Shown here: piece after piece, positions 38,303 to 46,964 of the stretch
Position numbering within the stretch: position 1 is the first letter of the stretch
How the letters are laid out: every line of letters starts with the position of its first letter
From: Rhodocyclaceae bacterium
Lineage (GTDB): Bacteria; Pseudomonadota; Gammaproteobacteria; Burkholderiales; Ga0077523
Direction of reading: 5' to 3'
Assembly (NCBI GenBank): GCA_020248405.1
Contig: JADCHQ010000014.1
Coordinates: 62,001-126,000, forward strand
Length of the DNA: 64,000 nt
Translations under genes and position numbers: made by a program
The notes under the pieces: model-generated
What the model was told of the DNA's origin: nothing
Databases searched by the model: none
The model's input: the letters and a program-made list of their open reading frames with translations, nothing else

Positions 38303-39987
38303 AGCCGCGCGAGTTCGAGGCGCAGCCCTTCACGCCGCAGCGGCTCGAGGCGGCGCGCGTGGCAGCGGCCGCCTCCGGGCGGCGGCTGGTGGCCTGCCTG
38401 GAGGAATTGACCGCGCTGGAACCCGAGGCCTTCACCGCCGCGCTGGCGGCCACGCTGGGGGGGCTGCCCCTCACCATGGCCCAGATGCACGCGCTGGAGC
38501 CCGCCTTCGACCTGCTGCCCTACGCCGAGGCGCTGTCGCGGGAGGTGGCGCTGCTGCGCGAGCCCGACGGCGCGCTGCTGCTGGCCCATGCCGACCCCTT
38601 CGACGGGCGGTTGCGCGCCTGGGCGGCGGAGCGGATTGCCGAGCCGGTTCAGCTGCGGGCCGCGCACAGCTCCGACATCGCTGCCTGGCTTGCCCGCCAG
38701 GGCGAGAATCTGCGCGCCATGGAGAGCGTGGTGCTGGAGGCGAAGGCCGAGGGCGCCGACAAGCGCTCGGTGCAGAGCCTGTCGCTCAAGAGCATCAGCG
38801 AGGATGCCAGCCCCATCGTGCGGCTGGTGAACTCCACCCTCTACGACGCGCTCAAGAGCGGCGCCAGCGACATCCACCTGGAGAGCATCGGGGCGGGGCT
38901 GCACATCAAGTACCGCATCGACGGCGTGCTGGTGAACGTGAGCCAGGCACCCGGCGCGCAGACTGCCGAGCAGGTGATCTCGCGCATCAAGGTCATGGCT
39001 GAGCTCGACATCGCCGAGCGGCGGGTGCCCCAGGACGGCCGCTTCAAGGTGTCCTCGGGCGGGCGCGAGATCGATTTCCGCGTCTCCATCATGCCCTCCA
39101 TCTTCGGCGAGGACGCGGTGCTGCGCATCCTCGACAAGCAAAGCCTTGCCGACCAGGTGAAGGGTCTGTCGCTGGACAGCCTGGGCTTCGATGAGGCCGC
39201 CAAGGCCTGGGTGCGGCGCCTGGCGGGCGAGCCCTACGGCATGTTGCTGGTCACAGGCCCCACGGGCAGCGGCAAGACCACCACGCTGTACGCCTCCATC
39301 AGCGAGATCAACCACGGCCACGACAAGCTCATCACCATCGAAGACCCGGTGGAATACCAGTTACCCGGCGTGTTGCAGATCCCCGTGAACGAGAAGAAGG
39401 GGCTCACCTTCGCCCGCGGCCTGCGCTCCATCCTGCGCCACGACCCCGACAAGATCATGGTGGGCGAGATCCGCGACGCCGAGACCGCGCAGATCGCCAT
39501 CCAGGCCGCGCTCACCGGGCACCTGGTGTTCACCACCGTGCACGCCAACAACGTCTTCGACGTGATCGGGCGCTTCACCCACATGGGTGTGGACCCCTAC
39601 AGCTTCGTCTCGGCATTGAATGGCGTCATCGCCCAGCGGCTGGTGCGCGTCAACTGCAGCCACTGCGCCGGCGACCACGCGCCCGACGATGCCCTGCTGG
39701 CCGACTCGGCGCTCGATCGCGCCCAGGTGCTGGGCTGGCGTTTCCGGGCGGGCAAGGGCTGCGGCCACTGCCGTGGCTCGGGCTACCGGGGGCGCAAGGC
39801 CATCGCCGAGATGCTCGTGCTCACCGACGAGCTGCGCGAGATGATCACCGCGCGCGAGCCGATCCGGCGCATCAAGGAGGCGGCGCAGCGCGGCGGCACG
39901 CGCTTCCTGCGGGAATCGGCACTGGAACTGGTCAGGCGGGGCGAGACCACCCTCACGGAGGTGAACCGTGTCACGCTGGTTTCCTGA
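38299..39987 (+). CDS. gspE: Type II secretion / type IV pilus assembly ATPase GspE/PilB family
   Basis: A 562-residue hexameric ATPase starting at a GTG that overlaps the gspF stop. It has an N-terminal MshEN-like domain, the Asp-box region, Walker A GPTGSGKTTT at 320-329, ITIEDPVEYQLPGVLQ, GEIRDAETAQIA, HANNVFDVIGR, and a Cys4 zinc site (CSHCAG...CGHCRGSGYRGR). It drives assembly of the pseudopilus encoded around it. Confidence 0.93.
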   Translation: MKPREFEAQPFTPQRLEAARVAAAASGRRLVACLEELTALEPEAFTAALAATLGGLPLTMAQMHALEPAFDLLPYAEALSREVALLREPDGALLLAHADPFDGRLRAWAAERIAEPVQLRAAHSSDIAAWLARQGENLRAMESVVLEAKAEGADKRSVQSLSLKSISEDASPIVRLVNSTLYDALKSGASDIHLESIGAGLHIKYRIDGVLVNVSQAPGAQTAEQVISRIKVMAELDIAERRVPQDGRFKVSSGGREIDFRVSIMPSIFGEDAVLRILDKQSLADQVKGLSLDSLGFDEAAKAWVRRLAGEPYGMLLVTGPTGSGKTTTLYASISEINHGHDKLITIEDPVEYQLPGVLQIPVNEKKGLTFARGLRSILRHDPDKIMVGEIRDAETAQIAIQAALTGHLVFTTVHANNVFDVIGRFTHMGVDPYSFVSALNGVIAQRLVRVNCSHCAGDHAPDDALLADSALDRAQVLGWRFRAGKGCGHCRGSGYRGRKAIAEMLVLTDELREMITAREPIRRIKEAAQRGGTRFLRESALELVRRGETTLTEVNRVTLVS

Positions 39988-40840
39988 GGGAGGCCTTGCC
40001 GCCGTCGCGCGCGGCCAGCTGCGAGTGCGGCTTGCGCCGGACGCGGTGGAGCTGGTGCGCCTGTCGCCGGGATTGCGGCCGGGGATCGTGCACGCCGTTC
40101 GACGGGCGGTTGCAGGGGGCGGCAGCGCTGCCGCGGGACAGCCCTGGCGCGGGGCCCTGGAAGCCGTCGCCGAGGCGTTGCGGATCGAGCCGCTCCTGGG
40201 AGGCGCGCCAGCGCTGGTGGCCGTGTCCGATCACTGGGTGCGATGGCTGCTGGTGCCCTTCAGCGCATCGCTGACGCTGGATGCGGAGCTGCAGAGCTAC
40301 GCCCGCATGGAGTTCGAGGCCGTTCACGGTGAGCGCGCGCGCGGCTGGACGGTGTGCCTGTCGGCGCCGCGGCCAGGGGGTGCCACGCCCGCCTGCGCGC
40401 TGGATGCGTCGCTGCCCGAGGCGCTGCGCGAGGTGCTGCATGGCGCGGGTGCGCAGCTCGTATCGCTGAGCCCCGGCTTCGCCCTGGCCTTCCACCGGCA
40501 CCGCAAGCGTATCGGGCCTGGCCCGGCCGCGCTGGCCCTGTTGGAGCCTGGCCGCTGCACGCTGGGCGTGTTCCAGGAGGGCGCGTGGCAGGCCATCGCG
40601 GCGCCGCGCTTGCCCGGCGATCCGGTAGCGGCCCTTGCAGCCGAGCTGTTGGCTGTGCTTGCCCGCGGCGCCGTGGCGTCGCCCGGCACGCTTCATGTGG
40701 CCTTCGCGAGCGGACGGCGGGCCCTGCCCGCCGAAGTGGCTGGCTGGAAAGTCGAAGCGCTCACCGAGCCCGCCGTGCCGTTCACTGCCCTGCCCGCCGA
40801 CGGCGCCGGTGGCGCGATTCCCGGACCGGTGCCGTCATGA
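39968..40840 (+). CDS. PilM/GspL-like cytoplasmic component of the secretion machine
   Basis: A 290-residue protein starting at GTG 39968 inside the end of gspE. No family motif is clean, but DAVELVRLSPGLRPGIVH, an ASLTLDAELQSYARMEFEAVHGERARGW segment and SLSPGFALAFHRHRKR fit a divergent actin-like PilM/GspL cytoplasmic domain. The call is mainly positional: it is followed by a PilN-like, a PilO-like and a PilP/GspC-like gene, each overlapping the next. No nucleotide-binding motif was recognised. Confidence 0.6.
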   Translation: MSRWFPEGGLAAVARGQLRVRLAPDAVELVRLSPGLRPGIVHAVRRAVAGGGSAAAGQPWRGALEAVAEALRIEPLLGGAPALVAVSDHWVRWLLVPFSASLTLDAELQSYARMEFEAVHGERARGWTVCLSAPRPGGATPACALDASLPEALREVLHGAGAQLVSLSPGFALAFHRHRKRIGPGPAALALLEPGRCTLGVFQEGAWQAIAAPRLPGDPVAALAAELLAVLARGAVASPGTLHVAFASGRRALPAEVAGWKVEALTEPAVPFTALPADGAGGAIPGPVPS

Positions 40841-41373
40841 GCATGCCGGCGCTGCGGATCGACTTTGTGCGGCAGGCCGGCTCGCGCAGCCCGGTGGCGC
40901 TGGCGCTTCTGGGGTTGGGCGTGCTGGCCGCGGCTGCGGCATTCATCGGTGCCGAGAGGGCTCGCGAGGAGGCGGCGCGCTGGGAGCAAAAGCTGGAGGA
41001 CACGAAACGCCTCGCGCGCCGCGCGTTGCCGAGTCTCGTGCCGGAAGAGGCGCCCACCGAGGACGTGGCCCGGGAGCTGCGCGCCGCCAATGCCGTGATC
41101 GAGCAGCTCGCGGCGCCCTGGGATACGCTGTTTCGCGACGTGGAGGCGGCGGTTTCGCCGGACGTGGCGCTGCTCACCGCCCAGCCTGATCCGAAGAACC
41201 GGCGCGTGATCCTCAGTGGCGAGGCGCGAGATCTCGCCGGCCTGCTCACCTTTATTGCGCGGCTGGAGTCCTCGCCGGGGTTCGAGGATGCCCACCTCAC
41301 CCGCCACGAGGTTCGCGTGAACCTGCCGCGCCGGCCCATCGCCTTCGAGGTGCACGCGTCGTGGCTGCCCTGA
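40837..41373 (+). CDS. PilN-like inner-membrane assembly protein
   Basis: A 178-residue protein overlapping its upstream gene by ATGA. Short cytoplasmic tail (MSMPALRIDFVRQAG), one membrane helix (LALLGLGVLAAAAAFIGAE), a coiled-coil stretch and a ferredoxin-like periplasmic domain (DVALLTAQPDPKNRRVILSGEARDLAGLLTFIARLESSPGF) as in PilN and the C-terminal half of GspL. It likely links the cytoplasmic PilM/GspL-like protein to the periplasmic ring. Confidence 0.72.
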   Translation: MSMPALRIDFVRQAGSRSPVALALLGLGVLAAAAAFIGAERAREEAARWEQKLEDTKRLARRALPSLVPEEAPTEDVARELRAANAVIEQLAAPWDTLFRDVEAAVSPDVALLTAQPDPKNRRVILSGEARDLAGLLTFIARLESSPGFEDAHLTRHEVRVNLPRRPIAFEVHASWLP

Positions 41374-42125
41374 TGCGCGTGGTCGCGGACCGGTTTGCGG
41401 AGGCCAGTTCCGGCCCGGGCGCAGCACGGCCGCGCGCAATGAGCGCACCGGGGGCGCGGTTGCGGTGGCGCCTGTGGCGGGAGTTCTCCCGGTTCGGCTG
41501 GCAAGGCCTCGCCGGTCTGGCGCTGCTGGCGGCGGCGCTGGTGCTGTGGCTGGGCGCGTGGCGTCCCGACGAGGAGCGGGCGCAGCGCCTGCGCGCCGAT
41601 GTGGCTGAATTGCGGGCGCGCTTGCGCGCCTCCGGCGAGAGTGCCTCTCCGGGCTCCGCCGCGCCCCCGGCCTCCCGCTCGGTGCAACTGGCCACCTTCC
41701 ACGAGTTCTTTCCGCAAGTGGCCACGCTGCCAGACTGGCTGGCGGTGCTGCACTCCGCCGCGGCGAGGAACCGGCTCGTTCTCGAAAGCGGCAGTTACGC
41801 CCTGGTGCCGCCTCGCGGCGAACAGCGGCTGTGGCGCTACGAGATGAGCCTGCCCGTGAAGGGGACCTGGCCGCAATTGCGCGGCTTCGTCTCCGATCTG
41901 TTGGAACAGATGCCTGCCGCGGGGCTGGAGAACGTGGTACTCAGACGCGAGACGGCAGGCGCGGAGCAGGTGGAGGCGAAGTTCGACTTCGTGCTGTGGC
42001 TGGGCGGGGGTCACGACGCGTGGCGGCGCGGCCGCGGCCGCGCCGCCACGGACGACACCTCGGTTTCCCGCCCCGGGCAGGGCTCTGACACGGGCGCGAC
42101 TGGCGCCGCGCGGGCACGGCCATGA
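41373..42125 (+). CDS. PilO/GspM-like inner-membrane assembly protein
   Basis: About 250 residues from ATG 41373, which overlaps the upstream stop (a GTG at 41361 is in frame). It has one membrane helix (GLAGLALLAAALVLWLGAW), a coiled coil (RAQRLRADVAELRARLRAS) and a periplasmic domain with FHEFFPQVATLPDWLAVLHSAAARNRLVLESGSY and WRYEMSLPVKGTWPQLRGFVSDLLEQMP, matching PilO/GspM. The C-terminal 35 or so residues are Gly/Arg-rich and probably disordered. Confidence 0.72.
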   Translation: MRVVADRFAEASSGPGAARPRAMSAPGARLRWRLWREFSRFGWQGLAGLALLAAALVLWLGAWRPDEERAQRLRADVAELRARLRASGESASPGSAAPPASRSVQLATFHEFFPQVATLPDWLAVLHSAAARNRLVLESGSYALVPPRGEQRLWRYEMSLPVKGTWPQLRGFVSDLLEQMPAAGLENVVLRRETAGAEQVEAKFDFVLWLGGGHDAWRRGRGRAATDDTSVSRPGQGSDTGATGAARARP

Positions 42126-42697
42126 GCATGAGCCCGCGGTTTCGCAAAGGCCTGGTGTTCGGCTGCCTGGGCCTGACCGTGGCCGTGCTGCGCGGGATGG
42201 ACGGTGAGCCCGAAGTCACCCCCGCGGCCGCTGCTCCCGCGGAGGCTGCGAGGCCGGACACGACGGGGCGGTCGCGGCACACCGCGCAGGACATCCCTCG
42301 GGAGGATGGCGCCACGGCCGCGCCTGCGTTGCGTGACCCGCGCGGGTTGCGGCGGCGTGTGGAGCGCGCCGCCCGCGACGCCTTCGCCCCGCGTGACTGG
42401 GAGCCACCGGCGCCGAGGCTCACGGCGGCGCAGCAGGCGACCAGCGCGGCGGCCGCCGCCCCCCCGCCCCCCCAGGCACCGCCGCTGCCGTTTCGCTACG
42501 TGGGGATGCTGGGCGAGGAGGACGAGCAGGTCACAGTGTTCCTGGAGCGGCAGGACAAGGGCTATGCGGTGAAGCCGGGGGACCTCATCGACGGCGAGTA
42601 TCGCGTGGAGGAGACCGGTGAGGGCCGGGTGGTTTTCACATACCTGCCGCTGGCGCAGCGGCAGGTGCTGGTGGCGGGAAACGGAGCGGGATCATGA
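42122..42697 (+). CDS. PilP/GspC-like protein with HR-type domain
   Basis: A 191-residue protein with an N-terminal membrane segment (GLVFGCLGLTVAVLRGM), a long Ala/Pro/Arg-rich linker (about 30-120, including a run of prolines) and a C-terminal beta domain LPFRYVGMLGEEDEQVTVFLERQDKGYAVKPGD...YRVEETGEGRVVFTYLPLAQRQVL. That domain resembles PilP and the GspC homology region, which contact the secretin. It overlaps both neighbours by ATGA. Confidence 0.7.
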   Translation: MSMSPRFRKGLVFGCLGLTVAVLRGMDGEPEVTPAAAAPAEAARPDTTGRSRHTAQDIPREDGATAAPALRDPRGLRRRVERAARDAFAPRDWEPPAPRLTAAQQATSAAAAAPPPPQAPPLPFRYVGMLGEEDEQVTVFLERQDKGYAVKPGDLIDGEYRVEETGEGRVVFTYLPLAQRQVLVAGNGAGS

Positions 42698-43560
42698 GCA
42701 ATGGCAGCAATCACGGGAACCCGGCGGTGGTCATTCGTGCCCCCGGCGCCTGGCACGGGCACGCCGTGTGCGTCCTGACGGCCGTGCTGTGCGCAGCGCC
42801 GGCGGCGGCGCAGGACAGCGGCGGCGGGCGCGAGACGGGCACATGGGCTTCCCGCGGCATCCTCCAGCTCGGCGTGCGCGCGCCCGCCACCGCGGCGCGT
42901 AGCGAAGCTTTTCGACGCGACCTGTTCGCCGCCGGCGAACCGGTGCGCACCCCCCCGGCGGAGGAGGCGCTGCTCGCGGCGGTGCAGCGGGGACACGCCG
43001 ACGCCGTGCGGGCGGCCGTGTCCGCCGGAGCCTCTCCCAACGGCAGGGATGCTTCCGGGCGGATGGTGCTCCTGCTCGCCACGCGCGCCGGCGCAGCACC
43101 CCTGGTCCGTGTGCTCCTGGAGGCGGGCGCCGACCCCAACGTCAAGTCCGACGGCACCCTGCCCCTGATGGCGGCGGTGCGCGCCAACCGCTGGGACATC
43201 TGCAGGCTGCTGGTGCGCGCCGGCGCCCGCGTGGACGCCAAGGACGATGCGGGCACGCCAGCCGTCAACACGGCGGCCGCCCTGGGCTTTACCCGCATCG
43301 TGGCCGATCTTGCCGATGCCGGCGCACGCCTCGATCAGCGCGGCCGCGAGGGCTGGCCGCCGCTGGTGATGGCGGCCCGCGGCGGTCATGTGGACGCGGC
43401 GGCGGCGCTCCTCGACAGGGGTGCGGATGTGAACGTCACGGGCAAGGATTCCTTCGCCCCCCTCTACTGGGCCGTGTACCGCCGCGACGCGGCCATGGTG
43501 GCGCTGCTGGTGAAGCGCGGCGCTCAGGTGGGGACCCTTTCGGTGGAGTCGCTCCAATGA
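42694..43560 (+). CDS. Exported ankyrin-repeat protein within the secretion operon
   Basis: A 288-residue protein with a likely signal peptide (VCVLTAVLCAAPAAAQ, cleavage near residue 40) and about six ankyrin repeats from residue 85 on, e.g. PLVRVLLEAGADPNVKSDGT, DICRLLVRAGARVDAKDDAG, HVDAAAALLDRGADVNVTGK. Ankyrin repeats are protein-binding scaffolds; in the periplasm it could hold the secretin, a pseudopilin or a substrate. ATGA overlaps on both sides make it part of the machine's operon rather than a bystander. Ankyrin proteins are not standard type II or pilus parts. Confidence 0.85.
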   Translation: MSNGSNHGNPAVVIRAPGAWHGHAVCVLTAVLCAAPAAAQDSGGGRETGTWASRGILQLGVRAPATAARSEAFRRDLFAAGEPVRTPPAEEALLAAVQRGHADAVRAAVSAGASPNGRDASGRMVLLLATRAGAAPLVRVLLEAGADPNVKSDGTLPLMAAVRANRWDICRLLVRAGARVDAKDDAGTPAVNTAAALGFTRIVADLADAGARLDQRGREGWPPLVMAARGGHVDAAAALLDRGADVNVTGKDSFAPLYWAVYRRDAAMVALLVKRGAQVGTLSVESLQ

Positions 43561-45761
43561 AGCTCCAGATCGGACCCGCGCTGGCCACCCTCGCCCTCAC
43601 GGTGCTGCTTGGTGCTTGCGCCTCGAAACGGCATTTCGAGCAGGCCAACCGCCTTCTGGAGGACGGCAAGCCGGAGGAGGGGCTCGCGCGCCTCGAGCTC
43701 GCCTACCGCGAAAACCCTCGCTCGGCGCCGGTGCGCGCGGCGCTGCTGCGCGAGCGCGAGCGCCAGGCGGGCGGCTTCATCGCCGCCGGGGAGGCGGCGT
43801 TGCGCGCCGGGCAGTTCGACGCGGCCGATCAGGCCTTCGCGCGTGCCGCGCAGGTGGACCCCGACAGCGCCCGGGTGGCGGGCCTGGCCGCGGAGGTGCA
43901 GCGCGCCCGCGCCCACGAGCGGCTGGTGTCTGAAGCGGCGCGCCTGGAGGCCGCGGGTGACGCCGACGCCGCCGAGCAGCGGCTGCGCTCGGTGCTTGCC
44001 GAGAACCCTGCCCACCCCGGGGCCCGCCAGGCGCTGCGCCGGCTGATGGAGAGCGCTGCCGCTGCCCAGGCCGCGCCGCAGCTCAAGGTGCAATTCCGCA
44101 AGCCTGTCACCCTGGAGTTCCGGGAAACCCAGCTGCGCACCGTGTTCGAGATGCTTTCGAAATCTTCGGGCATCAACTTCGTCCTCGACCGGGACGTGAA
44201 GTCCGACCAGAAGCTCAGCATCTTCGTGCGCGCCACATCGGTGGAGGACCTGCTCAAGCTGTTGCTGGCCACCAATGGCCTGGATCGCAAGGTGCTCAAC
44301 GAGAACTCCGTGCTGGTCTATCCCAACACGCCGGCCAAGCAGAAGGACTACCGCGACCTGGTGGTACGCAGCTACTACCTCGCAAACGCCGACGCCAAGC
44401 AGGCCTCGGCGCTGATGAAGGCGATGGTCAAGGCGCAGGACGTGTTCATCGACGAGAAACTCAACCTGCTGGTGGTGAAGGATTCCCCCGAGGTGATCCG
44501 GCTCGCCGACCAGCTGGTGCGGGCTCTCGATGTGGCGGAGCCCGAGGTGATGCTTGAGGTGGAAGTGCTCGAGGTGGCCAGGACGCGCCTGCAGGAGATC
44601 GGCGTGCGCTACCCGGGCAGCGTCAGCCTGGGCGCTCCGCCGGTGACCGGCGCCGGCGCGGCGGCAGCCGCCACCCAGCCCATCGATGGGCCGATGATCT
44701 TCACCACGGCCAATCCGGCGCTGGTGTTCAACCTCCGGGCCACGGTCAACCAGACAAACCTGCTTGCCAACCCGCGCATTCGCGTCAGGAACCGCGAGAA
44801 GGCGCGCATCCACATTGGCGACAAGGTTCCGGTGTTCACCTCCACCGCCACGGCCAACGTGGGTGTTTCCACCAACGTGAGCTACCTGGACGTGGGACTC
44901 AAGCTCGACGTGGAGTCGCAGGTGTTCCTCAATGACGAGGTGGCCATCAAGGTGGGCCTCGAGGTGAGCAACATCGTCGAGACCATCACCGTGGCCACGG
45001 GCACCGGTTCCACGGTCGCCTACCGCCTGGGCACCCGCAACGCCAACACGGTGCTGCAGCTGCGCGATGGCGAGACGCAGATTCTCGCCGGGCTCATCAG
45101 CGACGAGGACCGGCGCTCCTCGGCGCGCATCCCGGGGCTGGGCGACCTGCCGCTGCTCAGCCGCATCTTCGGCTCCCAGACGGACAACCGGGTGAAGAGC
45201 GAGATCGTGCTGCTCATCACGCCCAGGGTGGTGCGCAACGTCTACCGGCCCGAAGGGCTGCTGGCCGAGCTGCCCGCGGGTCCCGACAACTTTCCCGGGG
45301 CAGCGCCGCTGCGCCTGTCGGCCACCCGCGCTGGCGCGTTGGCCATGGCGGCCGCTCAGGGCGCACCGGCCGGAGCGCCTGCGGCCGAAGCGTTGCGGGC
45401 GGTGGCGCCGGCGGCCGTGCCCTTCGAGATCGCGCTGGCGGCGCCGCAGTCCGTCAAGGCGGGCGCGGAGTTCGTGGTGTCGGTGCGGCTGCCGGCCGCG
45501 GCGGACATCGTCAACGGCCAGATGGAGCTTGGGTTCGACGACAAGCTGCTGGAGCTGGTCGGCGGCGCGTCCGCGGCCTCCGGCCTCGCGAAGCTCTCCC
45601 TTGGCGCGGGCTCCCCCGTGAAGACGCTGCGTTTCCGGGCAATCGGCGCACCCGGAAAGACCGGGCGCATTGAGGTACGTGCCGTGGAGGGGACCGACAG
45701 CAGCGGCTTCGCGGTGGGCGTGAGCACCCCGCCGCCGGCAGAGATCGTGCTGCAGCCATGA
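43557..45761 (+). CDS. Secretin lipoprotein (GspD/PilQ family) with N-terminal TPR-like and C-terminal cohesin-like domains
   Basis: Outer-membrane channel, 734 residues. Lipobox LLGAC (Cys21), then TPR-like helices (about 25-165), a secretin/TonB short N-terminal and N1 domain (LEFRETQLRTVFEMLSKSSGINFVLDRDV), the secretin core (EVMLEVEVLEVARTRLQEIGVRYP; NTVLQLRDGETQILAGLISDEDRRS; LPLLSRIFGSQT; EIVLLITPRVV) and, from about 620, a cohesin-like beta domain (VKAGAEFVVSVRLPAAADIV; MELGFDDKLLELVGG). Standard GspD lacks both extras. It overlaps the ankyrin gene and the next pseudopilin gene by ATGA. Confidence 0.92.
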   Translation: MKLQIGPALATLALTVLLGACASKRHFEQANRLLEDGKPEEGLARLELAYRENPRSAPVRAALLRERERQAGGFIAAGEAALRAGQFDAADQAFARAAQVDPDSARVAGLAAEVQRARAHERLVSEAARLEAAGDADAAEQRLRSVLAENPAHPGARQALRRLMESAAAAQAAPQLKVQFRKPVTLEFRETQLRTVFEMLSKSSGINFVLDRDVKSDQKLSIFVRATSVEDLLKLLLATNGLDRKVLNENSVLVYPNTPAKQKDYRDLVVRSYYLANADAKQASALMKAMVKAQDVFIDEKLNLLVVKDSPEVIRLADQLVRALDVAEPEVMLEVEVLEVARTRLQEIGVRYPGSVSLGAPPVTGAGAAAAATQPIDGPMIFTTANPALVFNLRATVNQTNLLANPRIRVRNREKARIHIGDKVPVFTSTATANVGVSTNVSYLDVGLKLDVESQVFLNDEVAIKVGLEVSNIVETITVATGTGSTVAYRLGTRNANTVLQLRDGETQILAGLISDEDRRSSARIPGLGDLPLLSRIFGSQTDNRVKSEIVLLITPRVVRNVYRPEGLLAELPAGPDNFPGAAPLRLSATRAGALAMAAAQGAPAGAPAAEALRAVAPAAVPFEIALAAPQSVKAGAEFVVSVRLPAAADIVNGQMELGFDDKLLELVGGASAASGLAKLSLGAGSPVKTLRFRAIGAPGKTGRIEVRAVEGTDSSGFAVGVSTPPPAEIVLQP

Positions 45762-46240
45762 GTCCGGCGCGCGCCATGGGCGGGTTCACGCTCGTCGAGA
45801 TGCTCGTCACGGTGGCAATCGTGGCAATCCTGGCCATGGGGGCAGTGCCCTTCGCCCAGCTGGCCAGCCAGCGGGTGAAGGAGTCCGAACTGCGCACCGC
45901 CCTGCGGCAGATTCGAGAGGCCATCGACGCGTACAAGAGGGCCCACGACGACGGACGCATCACCCGCCGCGCCGACGTCTCCGGCTATCCGCCCTCTCTC
46001 GAAGCGCTGGCCGAGGGTGTGCCCAACGCCAAGCCGGAAGGGCCGCGGCGCATCGTGTTCCTGCGCCGCGTGCCGCGCGATCCGTTCCACCCCGACCGGG
46101 CGGCCGATCCGGCCCGGACGTGGGGCAAGCGCAGCTACGACAGCCCGTGGGACGCGCCGCGCGAGGGCGCGGACGTGTTCGACATCTACTCGCGCGCGGA
46201 GGGCGCCGGGCTCGACGGCGTGCCGTACCGGCAATGGTGA
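45758..46240 (+). CDS. Pseudopilin (GspG/H-like)
   Basis: A 160-residue prepilin with leader MSPARAMGG and cleavage site G-FTLVEMLVTVAIVAILAMGA, Glu at +5. The mature part has SQRVKESELRTALRQIREAIDAYKRAHDDGR and a Pro-rich C-terminal domain. Coupled by ATGA to the secretin gene. Probably a minor pseudopilin; exact class not clear. Confidence 0.85.
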   Translation: MSPARAMGGFTLVEMLVTVAIVAILAMGAVPFAQLASQRVKESELRTALRQIREAIDAYKRAHDDGRITRRADVSGYPPSLEALAEGVPNAKPEGPRRIVFLRRVPRDPFHPDRAADPARTWGKRSYDSPWDAPREGADVFDIYSRAEGAGLDGVPYRQW

Positions 46241-46623
46241 AGGCCGTGGGCGCGCCGGGCCGTGGCGGCTTCACCCTGGTGGAGTTGCTAGTGGTGATGG
46301 CCGTGGTCGCGCTGCTGCTGTCCATGGTGACGCCGCGCTACTTCGCCAGCGTGGACCGGGCGCGCGAAGCGGTGCTCAAGGAGACCCTTGCCACGGTCCG
46401 GGAAGCCATCGACAAGTTCCACGCCGACACCGGGGCTTACCCGGCCAGCCTGGACGAACTCGTCCGCCGCCGCTACTTGCGCCGCGCGCCCCTGGACCCG
46501 GTGACCGAGAGCGCAGCTACCTGGGTGGTGGTGCCCGCGCCGGGTGGCGCGGGCGGCCTGTTCGATGTGCGCAGCGGCGCCCCCGGGAGCGCCGCCGACG
46601 GCACGGCGTTCTCCGACCTGTGA
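46234..46623 (+). CDS. Pseudopilin (GspG-like)
   Basis: A 129-residue prepilin with cleavage site GG-FTLVELLVVMAVVALLLSMV and Glu at +5, then ATVREAIDKFHADTGAYPASLDELV, as in GspG-type pilins. It overlaps the previous stop (ATGGTGA); GTG 46237 is an alternative start. Second in a set of three pseudopilins after the secretin. Confidence 0.85.
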   Translation: MVKAVGAPGRGGFTLVELLVVMAVVALLLSMVTPRYFASVDRAREAVLKETLATVREAIDKFHADTGAYPASLDELVRRRYLRRAPLDPVTESAATWVVVPAPGGAGGLFDVRSGAPGSAADGTAFSDL

Positions 46624-46625
46624 CC

Positions 46626-46766
46626 ATGGCCACAGCCCCGCGCGATCCCGGGCGCAACGATCCCTGCCCCTGCGGAAGCGGGCGGAAGTTCAAGCGCTGT
46701 CACGGCGGCCCGGCTGGCGGCCGTGGCGCCCGCGCCCATTGGCTCGCCGAGCGTTTCGCGCGCTAG
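46626..46766 (+). CDS. 46-residue SEC-C motif protein
   Basis: A very small protein, MATAPRDPGRNDPCPCGSGRK followed by FKRCHGG and an Arg/Ala-rich tail. The Cys-x-Cys-x8-Cys-His pattern is the zinc-binding SEC-C motif known from the C-terminus of SecA, where it contacts SecB and ribosomes. It starts 2 bases after the pseudopilin stop, so it is almost certainly cotranslated. A role in targeting prepilins to the Sec system is an inference only. Confidence 0.75.
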   Translation: MATAPRDPGRNDPCPCGSGRKFKRCHGGPAGGRGARAHWLAERFAR

Positions 46767-46778
46767 GCCCTGGGGTTT

Positions 46779-46964
46779 GTGTCGTCCAATGCCGATGCCC
46801 TCACGGCGGTCCGCCGCCAAATGCCGCTGTTGGCCAGCGGCCAGCTGGTGCGCCTCCTGTGGCTGCTGGAGCAGCGGCTGCACGACGCCGCCACCCAGCC
46901 GTGGCGGCAAGAGTCTGGCGGGACCTCCAGTTCCCGTGGCGCCGGCACGGCTGGCCATGCGTGA
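46779..46964 (+). CDS. Small hypothetical protein (61 residues)
   Basis: Open frame from GTG 46779 giving 61 residues: a helical part (ALTAVRRQMPLLASGQLVRL) and a Ser/Gly-rich tail. No family recognised. It overlaps the following fragment by 8 bases and keeps the operon's packing, but it may be a remnant rather than a gene. Confidence 0.35.
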   Translation: MSSNADALTAVRRQMPLLASGQLVRLLWLLEQRLHDAATQPWRQESGGTSSSRGAGTAGHA

